A stretch of DNA of 64,000 nucleotides, taken from CBDBCU01 sp965243185 (GTDB lineage: Bacteria; Chloroflexota; Dehalococcoidia; Lucifugimonadales; UBA3495). Every line of letters starts with the position of its first letter. Positions within the stretch are counted from its first letter, which is position 1. Both the position numbers and the translations under genes were made by a program. The notes beneath the pieces are model-generated. The model was not told where the DNA came from. It did no database searches and worked only from the letters and a program-made list of their open reading frames with translations. The DNA lies in assembly GCA_965243185.1 (NCBI GenBank), contig OZ251531.1, positions 1,674,001-1,738,000 of the forward strand. The letters run 5' to 3'. Of the stretch, positions 47,717 to 55,630 are shown one piece after another.

Positions 47717-48397
47717 GTGTCCCCCAACTTCCTGCCTTGGGACTGGACTATCCTGTCCTTGGCCGCCATCCTGCCGTTAGCGGCTTACCTTATCGGCAGC
47801 ATTCCCACCGCTTGGCTGCTGACCCGCCGCCGCTTGGGGCAGGATATTCGGCAGTTGGGCGATGGCAATATGGGCGCGGAAAACGCCGCTCGCATCTTGG
47901 GCCGTCAAGCCGGGCTAATCGTCGCCGTCATTGATGTGGGCAAGGGCTTGGCCGCCCTTTTGATAGCCCGGCTGCTGACGGCGGCGGCCTTGAGCAGCGA
48001 CACCGCCGCCAGTTTCCCGCCCTTAATGCCCTTGACCGGACTCCCGATATTCCTGTCGCTACTAGCCGGGATAGCGGCGGTAGGCGGCCATTGTTGGCCG
48101 CTCTGGCTGCGCGGGCGCGGCGGCCGCGGCGCGGCTACCGCCGCCGGCGCGCTCATGGCATTGACTCCAGCCGCCGCCCTGCCGGCGGCCGCGCCGGCTC
48201 TGGTCGTGTTATATTTTACCCGCAGCTCAACCCGCTGCCTGGCCGCCTTTTTCATTGGCACCGTCGGACTAGCCGCCGCCTACAGTTACTGGCATCTGTT
48301 CGGCTATTCCTGGCCCCTGGCCGGCGCGGCCTTGGCAATGCCGGTATTAGCGGCGATAGTCCACGGCCAACGGAATTACCGTTCCCGTCGGCCCTGA
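47717..48397 (+). CDS. plsY: Glycerol-3-phosphate acyltransferase PlsY
   Basis: A 226-residue membrane enzyme from GTG 47717. The PlsY signatures are YLIGSIPTAWLLTRRRLGQDIRQLGDGNMGAENAARILGRQAGLIVAVIDVGKG and VGGHCWPLWLRGRGGRGAATAAGALMALTP, with further membrane helices after them. It transfers an acyl group from acyl phosphate to glycerol 3-phosphate, the first step of phospholipid synthesis. The usual NPGATN-like motif is NMGAENAAR here. Five to six hydrophobic segments fit the family. The partner PlsX is not in the window. AcpS at 55180 belongs to the same lipid pathway. Confidence 0.88.
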   Translation: MSPNFLPWDWTILSLAAILPLAAYLIGSIPTAWLLTRRRLGQDIRQLGDGNMGAENAARILGRQAGLIVAVIDVGKGLAALLIARLLTAAALSSDTAASFPPLMPLTGLPIFLSLLAGIAAVGGHCWPLWLRGRGGRGAATAAGALMALTPAAALPAAAPALVVLYFTRSSTRCLAAFFIGTVGLAAAYSYWHLFGYSWPLAGAALAMPVLAAIVHGQRNYRSRRP

Positions 48398-48444
48398 ACT
48401 TATCGCGAATAAAACCGACAACCTTACCGGACATATACCGCCCG

Positions 48445-49347
48445 ATGTGGATAATCCTTGCCTTGGCCGCCGCCTTTACTCTGGCGGTCATCAGCCTCTT
48501 TGACAAACGCCTGCTGGACCATCACTTGCCCGGCCCGGCCGCCCTTATCCTGTGGTTCATCGTCCCGGAGTTGGCTTACACCGGCGGCGCGTTGGCATTT
48601 ACCGGCATCCCTCGGGATGCTGCCGCCCCTATTGTCATAACCGCCTTGCTTTCCGGCGTCGGTTTTGGCGGCGGCTACTGCCTGCTCATCGTCGGACTGA
48701 AAATCGACGAAGCTTCCCGCTCCGTCGCCATCACCCAGATTTACCCCATCTTTGTCGCCTTGCTTAGCGTCTTATTCCTCGGCGAAATCCTCAATCCCTG
48801 GCAGTGGGCGGCCATTGCCCTGGTCGTCCTCGGCGCAATGATGGTCTCTCTGCCCGGCGCCGCCAACGGCTTGGCCGCCCTCAAACCCACCCGCGCCACG
48901 CCGCTGCTGCTGTTCAGCGGCTTGCTCCTCGGCGTCAGCTTCTTTGCCGCCAAAGTAGCCCTGCTCGCAACTTCCTTCTGGACCGTATTTATCTATCAGC
49001 AAGTCGGGATGCTGCTGGTTTTTCTATTCTTTATCCGGCCCAGCCTTTGCCGCCAACTTGGTAACGCCTTGCGCCGCCGCAGTACCTTAACCCTGCTGCT
49101 GGTGGGCGAAGGAATCCTGCCGCTGGTCTATCTAATCGGCGGCTTGCAGGCCGCCAACTTGGGCTCCATTTCCCTGGTCACCGCCCTGATTGCCACCACG
49201 CCCCTGTTCGTCTTTCTCCTGGCAACCCTGCTCAGCCTCGGCCGCCGCCGCCTGCTCGAGGAAACCCTGACCCGTCCCGCCCTAACCCTCAAATTCACCG
49301 CCATTGCAATGATTGTATTAGGCATAGGGGCTTTGAGCCTGGCTTAA
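48445..49347 (+). CDS. EamA-family (DMT) transporter
   Basis: A 300-residue protein with ten hydrophobic segments in two homologous halves, typical of drug/metabolite transporters. It starts MWIILALAAAFTLAVISLFDKRLLDHH, and motifs such as SRSVAITQIYPIFVALLSVLFLGEILNPWQWAAIALVVLGAMMV and LGSISLVTALIATTPLFVFLLATLLSLGRRRLLEE end the halves. These carriers export amino acids, nucleosides or other small metabolites. The start at 48445 was chosen because the in-frame sequence before it overlaps plsY and encodes no membrane segment. The substrate is unknown. Confidence 0.85.
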   Translation: MWIILALAAAFTLAVISLFDKRLLDHHLPGPAALILWFIVPELAYTGGALAFTGIPRDAAAPIVITALLSGVGFGGGYCLLIVGLKIDEASRSVAITQIYPIFVALLSVLFLGEILNPWQWAAIALVVLGAMMVSLPGAANGLAALKPTRATPLLLFSGLLLGVSFFAAKVALLATSFWTVFIYQQVGMLLVFLFFIRPSLCRQLGNALRRRSTLTLLLVGEGILPLVYLIGGLQAANLGSISLVTALIATTPLFVFLLATLLSLGRRRLLEETLTRPALTLKFTAIAMIVLGIGALSLA

Positions 49348-49452
49348 AACCCGTCCGGAAACTTCGCCCTTTCCATCCCAGGGCAATCGCATCTTAACCG
49401 AGGTGATAGAATCCGGGGGAGCGATTTAGGGATTGCAGTTGAGGAGGTTGGG

Positions 49453-49975
49453 ATGAAAGCCGCGGCGGGCCGGTCAGTGCTGGATTATTTTGCCGAGTTG
49501 CTCGATTCGCGGGTTGCGCGTTCCCGGCGGCATTCCCTGCTGGACAGCATTGCCATCGCCCTTTGCGCGGCGATTTGCGGGGCCGATTCCTGGGTTCATG
49601 GGGAGCTTCGGCAAGAGCAAGCGGGAGTGGTTGGCGACTTTCCTGGAGCTGCCCAACGGGATGCCCTCCCACGACACCTTTGGGGCGGTTTTCTCCCGTC
49701 TGGATCCGGAGCGATTTCAGGATTGCTTTGTCGCTTGGACCCGGGCGATTGCCCAGTTGCTGCCGGGGGAGGTAGTGGCGGTGAACAGCAAGACGGCGCG
49801 CTGTTCCCACGACCGGCCGGTCGTCAAGGGTGCGCTGCCTCGGGTCAGAGCTTGGGCTTCCCGTAATGCCCTGACGCTGGGGCCAGTCAATACGGCCGCC
49901 AAATCCAACGAAATTACGGCCATCTCCCGGCTGCTGGAGCTGCTGGAACTGAAGGGATGCCTCGTGTCCATCTGA
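49453..49975 (+). pseudogene. ISAs1-family transposase remnant
   Basis: Two overlapping frames together give the ISAs1 N-terminal half. AGRSVLDYFAELLDSRVARSRRHSLLDSIAIALCAAICGADSWV is in the first frame; after a shift near 49600, GSFGKSKREWLATFLELPNGMPSHDTFGAVFSRLDPERFQDCF and SNEITAISRLLELLELKGCLVSI are in the second. The family motif AIDGKT is changed to AVNSKT, so a catalytic Asp is lost, and the C-terminal half after LVSI is missing. No inverted ends were found. It is an old fossil, unlike the two intact elements. Confidence 0.82.
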
Positions 49976-50061
49976 AAGTCCTGCTCAGTTAAGATGCGAT
50001 TGCCCTGCTTGCCGGCAACGCCTAATTCTCTGCATCCGGCAGGGCTATCGTCTATAGAGAT

Positions 50062-50103
50062 CGTCATTCCCGCTAAAATGGGGATTCAGAATCCCGTTTT
50101 CGG
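50062..50103. repeat. Extragenic CATTCCCGC-type repeat
   Basis: CGTCATTCCCGCTAAAATGG followed by GGATTCAGAATCCC and GTTTTCGG. It contains a GGGATT/AATCCC hairpin and matches the repeat family seen at 19824. The remaining bases between 49976 and 50181 hold no gene. Confidence 0.65.
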
Positions 50104-50181
50104 AGGGAGGACGGTGGGGACTATAGGTGATAGCCCCAAGCTTTAGCGGGATACGATAGCCCAGGGCTTTGGTGGGTGGGG

Positions 50182-50730
50182 TCAGGCAAAGATGTCGCGG
50201 ACGGGCATTTGCCAGCCGGGGATTACGGCGCCGCCGTCGAGGGTGTCCTGGTCGGTGAGGATGACCGGGGCTTGGTTGGGGGCGCGGAGGGTTACGGAGC
50301 GGCTGCGGGGGTTGACCAGGATTACCAACTGGACGCCGGCCGCCAGCCAGTCGGCTACCTTTTCCTCGACTTCGGTATAGCGGTCGTGGGGGGAGATGAC
50401 TTCGACGGCCAGGTCGGGCGGGCCGGGAAAGTAGCCGGGGACATAGCCGGCGGCTTCATCCCGTTCCCAGCGGACAAAGGCGAGGTCCGGGGCGCGCACG
50501 TGGTCGGGGTCGGAACCAATCAGAAAGCCGGCATTGGCGACAAGCGTACCAAGGTTATGGGGTTTTACATAACGGGACAGCGCAAGGGCAAAGTGGGCCG
50601 CCACTATCCCGTGTTCGGCTCCGTTCAGTGGCGCTTTTCGCAATTCGCCGCGGACCAGTTCGTAGCGGTAGGCACCGTCGGTGAAGTCGAGCAGTTCGTC
50701 GGCAGTCATCAGTTGGGTTTGGGCAACCAT
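50182..50730 (-). CDS. Uma2-family endonuclease
   Basis: A 182-residue protein of the Uma2 (DUF820) group with a PD-(D/E)XK fold: MTADELLDFTDGAYRYELVRGELRKAPLNGAEHGIVAAHFALALSRYV, then RAPDLAFVRWERDEAAGYVPGYFPGPPDLAVEVISPHDRYTEVEEKVADWLAAGVQLVILVNPRSRSVTL. The catalytic acids and Lys are in PDLAVEVIS and EVEEKVADWL. Uma2 genes are multiplied in cyanobacteria and Chloroflexota, often near mobile DNA. Their biological role is poorly known. A second member is at 57909. The two are not close in sequence outside the core. Confidence 0.88.
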   Translation of the reverse strand: MVAQTQLMTADELLDFTDGAYRYELVRGELRKAPLNGAEHGIVAAHFALALSRYVKPHNLGTLVANAGFLIGSDPDHVRAPDLAFVRWERDEAAGYVPGYFPGPPDLAVEVISPHDRYTEVEEKVADWLAAGVQLVILVNPRSRSVTLRAPNQAPVILTDQDTLDGGAVIPGWQMPVRDIFA

Positions 50731-50820
50731 GATTTACGCTCCCGACGGGTGGAGTAGCGCGGGCTTTGCGGGTGAGGTTATTTTACTGGTTAGGCGGAGC
50801 GTTGACAAGGGGGGCTGCGG

Positions 50821-51084
50821 CTAGCCGCCGCTGATGGCGGGGACGAAGTGGACTTCGCTGTTTTCTTGCACCAGTTCGAGGAGGCCCATCCGGGCGATTT
50901 CGCCGTCGATGGCTACGGACAGGTCGGGGCGCAACTGATTGTCGGCGACGAGGCGGTCTTTGATGCCGGGGTAGAGTTCCTCGAGGGCGTTGATGACCTG
51001 GCGGATGTTGGCGGCGGCGACCGGAACCTGCTTGACGCCGCCGGTCAGGGGCAGGAGCATTGTCGGGACATAGACGGTAACCAT
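50821..51084 (-). CDS. MoaD/ThiS-family small sulfur carrier
   Basis: An 87-residue beta-grasp protein starting at ATG 51084 behind AAGGAG (MVTVYVPTMLLPLTGGVKQVPV) and ending with the required Gly-Gly (VPAISGG). The C-terminal Gly is adenylated and thiocarboxylated by a MoeB/ThiF enzyme. Such carriers donate sulfur for molybdopterin, thiamin, cysteine or thiouridine synthesis. The GGV and NIRQVINALEELYPGI region resembles MoaD-like and CysO-like carriers. No E1 enzyme is near. It could serve the sulfite oxidase-like molybdoenzyme at 32478. Confidence 0.85.
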   Translation of the reverse strand: MVTVYVPTMLLPLTGGVKQVPVAAANIRQVINALEELYPGIKDRLVADNQLRPDLSVAIDGEIARMGLLELVQENSEVHFVPAISGG

Positions 51085-51183
51085 TTTGGGCGCTCCTTGG
51101 CGGTGTTTGCGGATTCCGGTTGGCACGGGGCGGGCGGCGCAACGGTATGCCTGGAAAGCAAGGGAAAGCGGCGGTTTGGCCGG

Positions 51184-51801
51184 CTAGGGCCAGCGCCAAG
51201 CGAAGTTGGCGTAGTGGCCGTTTTTGCCGCTGTTGTCCCAGGTCATACCGTGGTCGGTGTAGGAGCTGGTTGCGCCCTTGGCCAAGGCCAGGGAGGAACT
51301 GACCGGGTGGCCGGTGTTTTCGAGGCGCATAGGTTCCGGGTTGCGGCCAACTACGATACCGTCGACATTGAAGTCGATGATGCCCGGGATGTGGACGCTA
51401 CGGCGGTGGCCGGCAGCTTGGTAGTCGATGGGGCAATACTTGATGCCGAGGTAGTTGGTGGTTAAGCGCAGCCACCGCTCGGCGGGGCCGCCGATTTCGC
51501 CGGAAAGGATGCGGCCGAGGGCGGCGCGTTGGGGCTGGTCGGCACGCTCGTCAATGTAGGCGGCTAAAGTCCAGTTGCCGGCGCCCATTACGCCGGGGGT
51601 GTAGGCGGCGACGATAAAGTTCAGCCCGTCGAGGGGTACGCCTTGATAATCCCCTTCGGCGATGTGGAAGGCAAAGGCGACATCGCAATGGCCTTCAGTG
51701 GGGACGGCCGGGCCGCCCTGCACGATGCAGGGGCAGAGAATTTCGCAGTTGCAGTTCTCAAAGTAGTCGCCTTTGAGCTGCCAGCGTTCCGCGGTAGCCA
51801 T
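51184..51801 (-). CDS. DUF1326 domain protein
   Basis: A 205-residue protein starting at ATG 51801 behind GGAGG (MATAERWQLKGDYFENCNCEILCPCIV). The CNCEILCPC cysteine cluster and the HCDVAFAFHIAEGDYQGVPLDGLNFIVAAYTPGVMGAGNWTLAAYIDERA block define DUF1326. The cysteines suggest metal binding; the function is not established. It lies 99 bp upstream of the MoaD-like gene on the same strand. An in-frame extension to 51873 has no ribosome site and overlaps low-complexity sequence. Confidence 0.85.
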   Translation of the reverse strand: MATAERWQLKGDYFENCNCEILCPCIVQGGPAVPTEGHCDVAFAFHIAEGDYQGVPLDGLNFIVAAYTPGVMGAGNWTLAAYIDERADQPQRAALGRILSGEIGGPAERWLRLTTNYLGIKYCPIDYQAAGHRRSVHIPGIIDFNVDGIVVGRNPEPMRLENTGHPVSSSLALAKGATSSYTDHGMTWDNSGKNGHYANFAWRWP

Positions 51802-51976
51802 TGTTGTGGCCTCCGGTGTCAAGTTGGGGCCGCGCTGAAATCGGCTGGGGGTATTATCAGCGGTGGTTGGCATTAAATCAACTCCAAGATGGGGGGAATT
51901 CCGGGCAATCGCAGATAGCTGGCGGCTTACTTATCGTCATTCTGGTGAAAAGGGGAATGCAGAGGCAACGGACTTT

Positions 51977-52009
51977 CTGGATTCCCACTTTCGTGGGAAT
52001 GACGGGGGG
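51977..52009 (+). repeat. Dispersed ATTCCCAC-type repeat, second full copy
   Basis: Nearly identical to 10245-10277, and the similarity extends about 35 bp to the left (GAAAAG-GG, GGCAACGG-CTTT). It therefore represents a mobile or amplified unit of about 70 bp. Confidence 0.75.
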
Positions 52010-52119
52010 AGAGAGGCGGGAATGACGATTGCAATAGGCAACAAAAAGCAAAGGAGGCGGGAGGCTCTGCAACAACCCGCTCCCTTTGCGGTTAGCGTGC
52101 GACGGTTAGCCGGCCGGGG

Positions 52120-53127
52120 TTAGCGGCGTTTGCGGGTTTTCTTTTCGCAGGTGACGCTGAAGGGGAAACTTTGGCGGGCCCAGCTATACCAGTTGGGGTC
52201 GGTGCCCCCTTTCATGTAGGCGTAATAATTATTCGCCTGCTCCGCCGCCAGTTGTACGGCAGCGCCAGCCGCCCCATCGGCATCCGAATCACTTACCGTG
52301 CCGGGGAGCACGTGTTCCGTGAGCCTATTTTCGGGCCACGCCCGACCGGTGCCGCCGCTCTCATTTCTCTTGGTCGAAAACCAAGGGGTGCTCCCGTCAC
52401 TGGGGTCAACGAAGGACATTTCGGGGTTGACCCCGCGTTGATAGCCCCGGGCCCGGCAGTGCTCGTTGCCTTTTTCCTGGAGCAGGGCGGGCCAATTACT
52501 GAGCCGGGAGTGCTTCCAGCCGTACTCGGTATCCGGTATCGACTCATCAAAGTAGGAATTACGAGCAGCGTCCGTAAAACGGTATTGGGCTTGTAACCGC
52601 CGCGAGCCGTGCCCCACCTGCTCGCTCCTTGCCCCCCAAAGGGACCAAACCCTCTGATCCAGGTCGGCGCTGGGTTCGAGGAACAAGCGTTTGGTGATGG
52701 TGCGGCGGCGGCGGCGTTCCTCCCGGGGGAACTCAAAAATCAGGTCGCGGCTGACGCCGGTAACGCCGGATTCGCCGTCGGTCAAGTAGCCCTCTTGGGC
52801 GGACAGAAAGCCGCGGAAGTTGCCGCTTTGGCCGAAATAGACGGTGTCGTCCCGCTCGTTGCGGTCCCGGCCGGCAAGCCAAGTTTCGGACTGGTCGATG
52901 GCGCAGTAGATGGACTTGCCCCGGTTGGCGGCGAGGGATTCGAGGATCATCGAGACGCGGGCATCCTCGGCATCGGCCACCGCCGGGGACTCCTGCCAAT
53001 CGGAGCAGTCCCAGGGGATGGTGCGCGGGGCGGCTTGGGTCGTAGTGGTGGGACTGGCGGTAAAGACCAGCCCGAAGGTCAGGACGGACAGGATTAGGAT
53101 TGCCATAGGGAATCGGTAGCGGTTCAT
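52120..53127 (-). CDS. Secreted protein of unknown function
   Basis: A 335-residue protein with a clear N-terminal signal segment (MAILILSVLTFGLVFTA) and an AAP-type cleavage region, followed by a hydrophilic mature part: WDCSDWQESPAVADAEDARVSMILESLAANRGKSIYCAIDQSETWLAGRDRNERDDTVYFGQSGNF. Four Cys could form disulfides. No known domain was recognised. The gene ends with a basic tail (CEKKTRKRR) and is preceded by a strong symmetric terminator. Its DNA is less G-skewed than the neighbouring minus-strand genes. It may be a surface or extracellular enzyme, but no catalytic motif is evident. Confidence 0.7.
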   Translation of the reverse strand: MNRYRFPMAILILSVLTFGLVFTASPTTTTQAAPRTIPWDCSDWQESPAVADAEDARVSMILESLAANRGKSIYCAIDQSETWLAGRDRNERDDTVYFGQSGNFRGFLSAQEGYLTDGESGVTGVSRDLIFEFPREERRRRRTITKRLFLEPSADLDQRVWSLWGARSEQVGHGSRRLQAQYRFTDAARNSYFDESIPDTEYGWKHSRLSNWPALLQEKGNEHCRARGYQRGVNPEMSFVDPSDGSTPWFSTKRNESGGTGRAWPENRLTEHVLPGTVSDSDADGAAGAAVQLAAEQANNYYAYMKGGTDPNWYSWARQSFPFSVTCEKKTRKRR

Positions 53128-53189
53128 TGGGGATACCTCCGCGGCGGCAAAGCCTGTGAATGCCGGGGATAAGCCGGTAAAAACAGGGT

Positions 53190-53232
53190 AAAAAGGGCGT
53201 GATTTTTGTCAAGCAAAAATCACGCCCTTTTT
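53190..53232. terminator. Symmetric rho-independent terminator
   Basis: A 19-bp stem (53190-53208 with 53214-53232), A-rich on the left and T-rich on the right, around a 5-nt loop. It can act in both directions and separates the secreted protein gene from the region to the right. Confidence 0.88.
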
Positions 53233-53240
53233 TGCGATTT

Positions 53241-53609
53241 GGGGAAATTGGGGTGGGGAGGGGTTGGCGGCTGGAGGGGTGGGGGATTCCCGGGAGGAGG
53301 AATTTCGCGAAATTTTTGCCGGCGCGGCCGAGAAAGTTTTCGGGGATATAACGATGCGCGATGGAACCGGGAACTAGCTGCGGTCGAACCGGAAACTAGC
53401 TGCGATTAAACCGGAAACGAGGCGCGATTAATGTTTTTGGGGCGGCAGCGAGGATGCCGGTGGGGATGCTTTCGGCGGCGGATGTTGGGTTGGGAGTTTG
53501 GGAAGTTTTTAAGGGCGGGGGTTCTGGATGCCCCCTTTCGTGGGAATGACGAGGGGAGAAGGGGAATGACGGTTGCGGTAGGCGATAGACCGGGTTGGGA
53601 ATTGCTTAA
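53241..53609. other. Intergenic region with short direct repeats
   Basis: No convincing gene is present. Three tandem imperfect copies of ACCGGAAACTAGCTGCGATTA lie around 53366-53430, and a degenerate ATTCCCAC-type repeat is at 53523-53551. The sequence is strongly G-rich on the plus strand. Confidence 0.55.
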
Positions 53610-55193
53610 TTAGCGGCGGGCGGTTAGCAGGTCGGAGGCGAGGAGAGTAGTGTTGGGGTTGGCGGCGGTTAGTTCGGCGGCCGCTTGCCCGTGCCGATAG
53701 ACGCCGCAGCAAGCGGCCGTAAAGGTGTCCAAGCCCTGTGCCAATAAGCCGGCAATAATGCCGGTCAATACATCGCCGGTGCCGCCGCTAGCCAGGGCCG
53801 GATTGGCAAAGGGCGCGATGCGTACCAAGCCCTCCGGCTGCCGCCCCGCCGGCTCCGCTATAGCCGTGTAAGCCCCTTTCAGAACTACCACCGCCCCCCA
53901 TTCGGCGGCATAGCGGCGGGCCATTCCAACCCTATCCTGCTGTACGGCGGCGGCGGTCCAGCCGGTCAGCGTTGCCATCTCCCCGGGATGCGGCGTCAGG
54001 ATTAGCCGCGCCGCCCTCCGCTGCGGCCAATCCGGGATTTGCGCCAAATTGTTCAGTCCATCCGCGTCAATCACGGTGGGAATGTCCGGAGCCGGCGGCG
54101 TTAGCAGCAACCGCTCGATGAATTCCCTAGTGTCTGCCGATTGTCCCATCCCGCTCCCGACCGCCATTGCGCTGTAGCGGGACAGCCCGGCCCGGATCAG
54201 GCCGGCGGCCTCGGGATGAACTTGTCCGCCGGCCGTTTCCGGCAAGGGCCAGTGAATGATTTCGGTTAAGTGGGCGGCGGCTATCGGATAAACCCTTTGG
54301 GGCGTGGCTAAAGTTACCAAGCCGGCCCCGGCCCGGGCGGCGGCCTGGGCCGCCAACACCGCCGCGCCCACATAGTTCCGCGAGCCGGCTACAATCAATG
54401 TATGGCCGAATGTGCCTTTGTGCGCATCCAGCGGCCGCAGCGGCCGGCAACTATCCGCCCAATCCCCGGTCAGCAGTTCAATAGAAAGCTCGCTTTCCCC
54501 CAAGCCGGCCGGCAAGCCAATGTCGAGGATTTCCAGCTCGCCGGTGTAGGCCGCGCCGGGAAAAGTCAGCAAGCCCCGTTTGGGCATTGCCAAAGCCAGG
54601 GTAAGGTCGGCGGCCAGGGCCGCCGGGTCAACGGCCCCGCTGTCCGGGTTAATGCCAGTCGGCAGGTCCAGCGCGACCACAAGCGGGGGATGGGGCTGCT
54701 CCCGGACAGCGTTGACCCGCTGCATTATTTCCTTAACGCTTCCCGCAAGAGGACGGGAATTGCCGGTGCCGAGGACAGCGTCAAGAATCAGCCGGCTGCG
54801 GCGCAGCCAAGCCTCCAGTTGACCTAAATCCGGATCGCTTTCCGAGGATAGAACCGGTACCGCATAGCGGCCGGCCGCTTCCCCCTTGACCGCCAGTTTG
54901 TTATCCGGTTTAGGATTGGCCGGCATCCCGGCAACCAGATAGGCGGCCACTTCCGCGCCCCAACGCCGCAAGTGGCGGGCGGCGACCAATCCATCCGCGC
55001 CGTTGTTGCCCGGGCCGCACAGGACCAGCATAGGTACGCCCGCAGCGCCGCCCAACCGCCGGCGAATGGCTTGTGCCACTGCCAACCCGGCCTGTTCCAT
55101 CAGGGCGTCGGTGGACAATCCCCGCGCGGCGGCCGCCTGCTCCAAGGCGCTCATCTGAGCGGCCGTTACTACTTTCCGATTAGACGGCGGCAT
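53610..55193 (-). CDS. Bifunctional NAD(P)H-hydrate epimerase/dehydratase
   Basis: A 527-residue repair enzyme. The N-terminal YjeF domain (VTAAQMSALEQAAAARGLSTDALMEQAGLAVAQAI, LVLCGPGNNGADGLVAARHLRRWGAEVAAYLV, VALDLPTGINPDSG) epimerises damaged NAD(P)H hydrate. The C-terminal ribokinase-like domain (HKGTFGHTLIVAGSRNYVGAAVLAAQAAARAGAGLVTLATP, VIDADGLNNLAQ, ILTPHPGEMATLTG, ASGGTGDVLTGIIAGLLAQG) dehydrates it with ADP or ATP. Both active regions look intact. The start overlaps the acpS stop by 14 bp, so the two are coupled, an order seen in many bacteria. Confidence 0.95.
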   Translation of the reverse strand: MPPSNRKVVTAAQMSALEQAAAARGLSTDALMEQAGLAVAQAIRRRLGGAAGVPMLVLCGPGNNGADGLVAARHLRRWGAEVAAYLVAGMPANPKPDNKLAVKGEAAGRYAVPVLSSESDPDLGQLEAWLRRSRLILDAVLGTGNSRPLAGSVKEIMQRVNAVREQPHPPLVVALDLPTGINPDSGAVDPAALAADLTLALAMPKRGLLTFPGAAYTGELEILDIGLPAGLGESELSIELLTGDWADSCRPLRPLDAHKGTFGHTLIVAGSRNYVGAAVLAAQAAARAGAGLVTLATPQRVYPIAAAHLTEIIHWPLPETAGGQVHPEAAGLIRAGLSRYSAMAVGSGMGQSADTREFIERLLLTPPAPDIPTVIDADGLNNLAQIPDWPQRRAARLILTPHPGEMATLTGWTAAAVQQDRVGMARRYAAEWGAVVVLKGAYTAIAEPAGRQPEGLVRIAPFANPALASGGTGDVLTGIIAGLLAQGLDTFTAACCGVYRHGQAAAELTAANPNTTLLASDLLTARR

Positions 55194-55578
55194 CGCTGCT
55201 TTCCGGAGTCTGGCATTGAGCTACGACCACCGCAATAGCATAGTCCCGGGAGTGGGACAGGCTGAGCGACAGCTGAATCACGCCCAACCGCCGGGCCCGT
55301 GCTTGAGCCCGCCCGTAGAGCCGCAAGGATGGCGCGCCGCTTTCGTGGCGGGTTACTTCTATGTCTTGCCAGCTGACCCCGCGAGTACCAGTGCCAAGGG
55401 CTTTCATCGCTGCCTCTTTAGCCGCGAAACGCGCCGCCAAGTTGGGCGGCCGGCCGCGGCAATAGTCGATTTCCCCCGGGGTATAGATACGCCCCAGGAA
55501 ACGCTCCCCGTAACGCTCCAGCACGCCGGCAATACGGGGAATTTCAATCAGGTCCACGCCGCTGGTCAGGGTAGGCAT
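55180..55578 (-). CDS. acpS: Holo-[acyl-carrier-protein] synthase
   Basis: A 132-residue enzyme that transfers 4'-phosphopantetheine from CoA to apo-ACP. The motifs are SGVDLIEIPRIAGVLERYGERFLGRIYTPGEIDYC (with the Mg-binding Asp) and RPPNLAARFAAKEAAMKALGTGTRGVSWQDIEV, then LSLSHSRDYAIAVVVAQ. The start was taken at ATG 55578 (MPTLTSGVDLIEI); the in-frame upstream sequence to 55647 has no motif. It is followed with overlap by the NAD(P)H-hydrate repair gene. AcpS supports the same lipid pathway as plsY at 47717. Confidence 0.95.
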   Translation of the reverse strand: MPTLTSGVDLIEIPRIAGVLERYGERFLGRIYTPGEIDYCRGRPPNLAARFAAKEAAMKALGTGTRGVSWQDIEVTRHESGAPSLRLYGRAQARARRLGVIQLSLSLSHSRDYAIAVVVAQCQTPESSDAAV

Positions 55579-55630
55579 AGGCGATTGAGAATTAGGAATT
55601 AAAAATTGGGGAGACCGGGGGTAAGTTACG

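Noticed and set aside
53366..53430. Three direct repeats resembling a CRISPR array
   Set aside because: Units are contiguous and imperfect, with no spacers of constant length and no cas genes.
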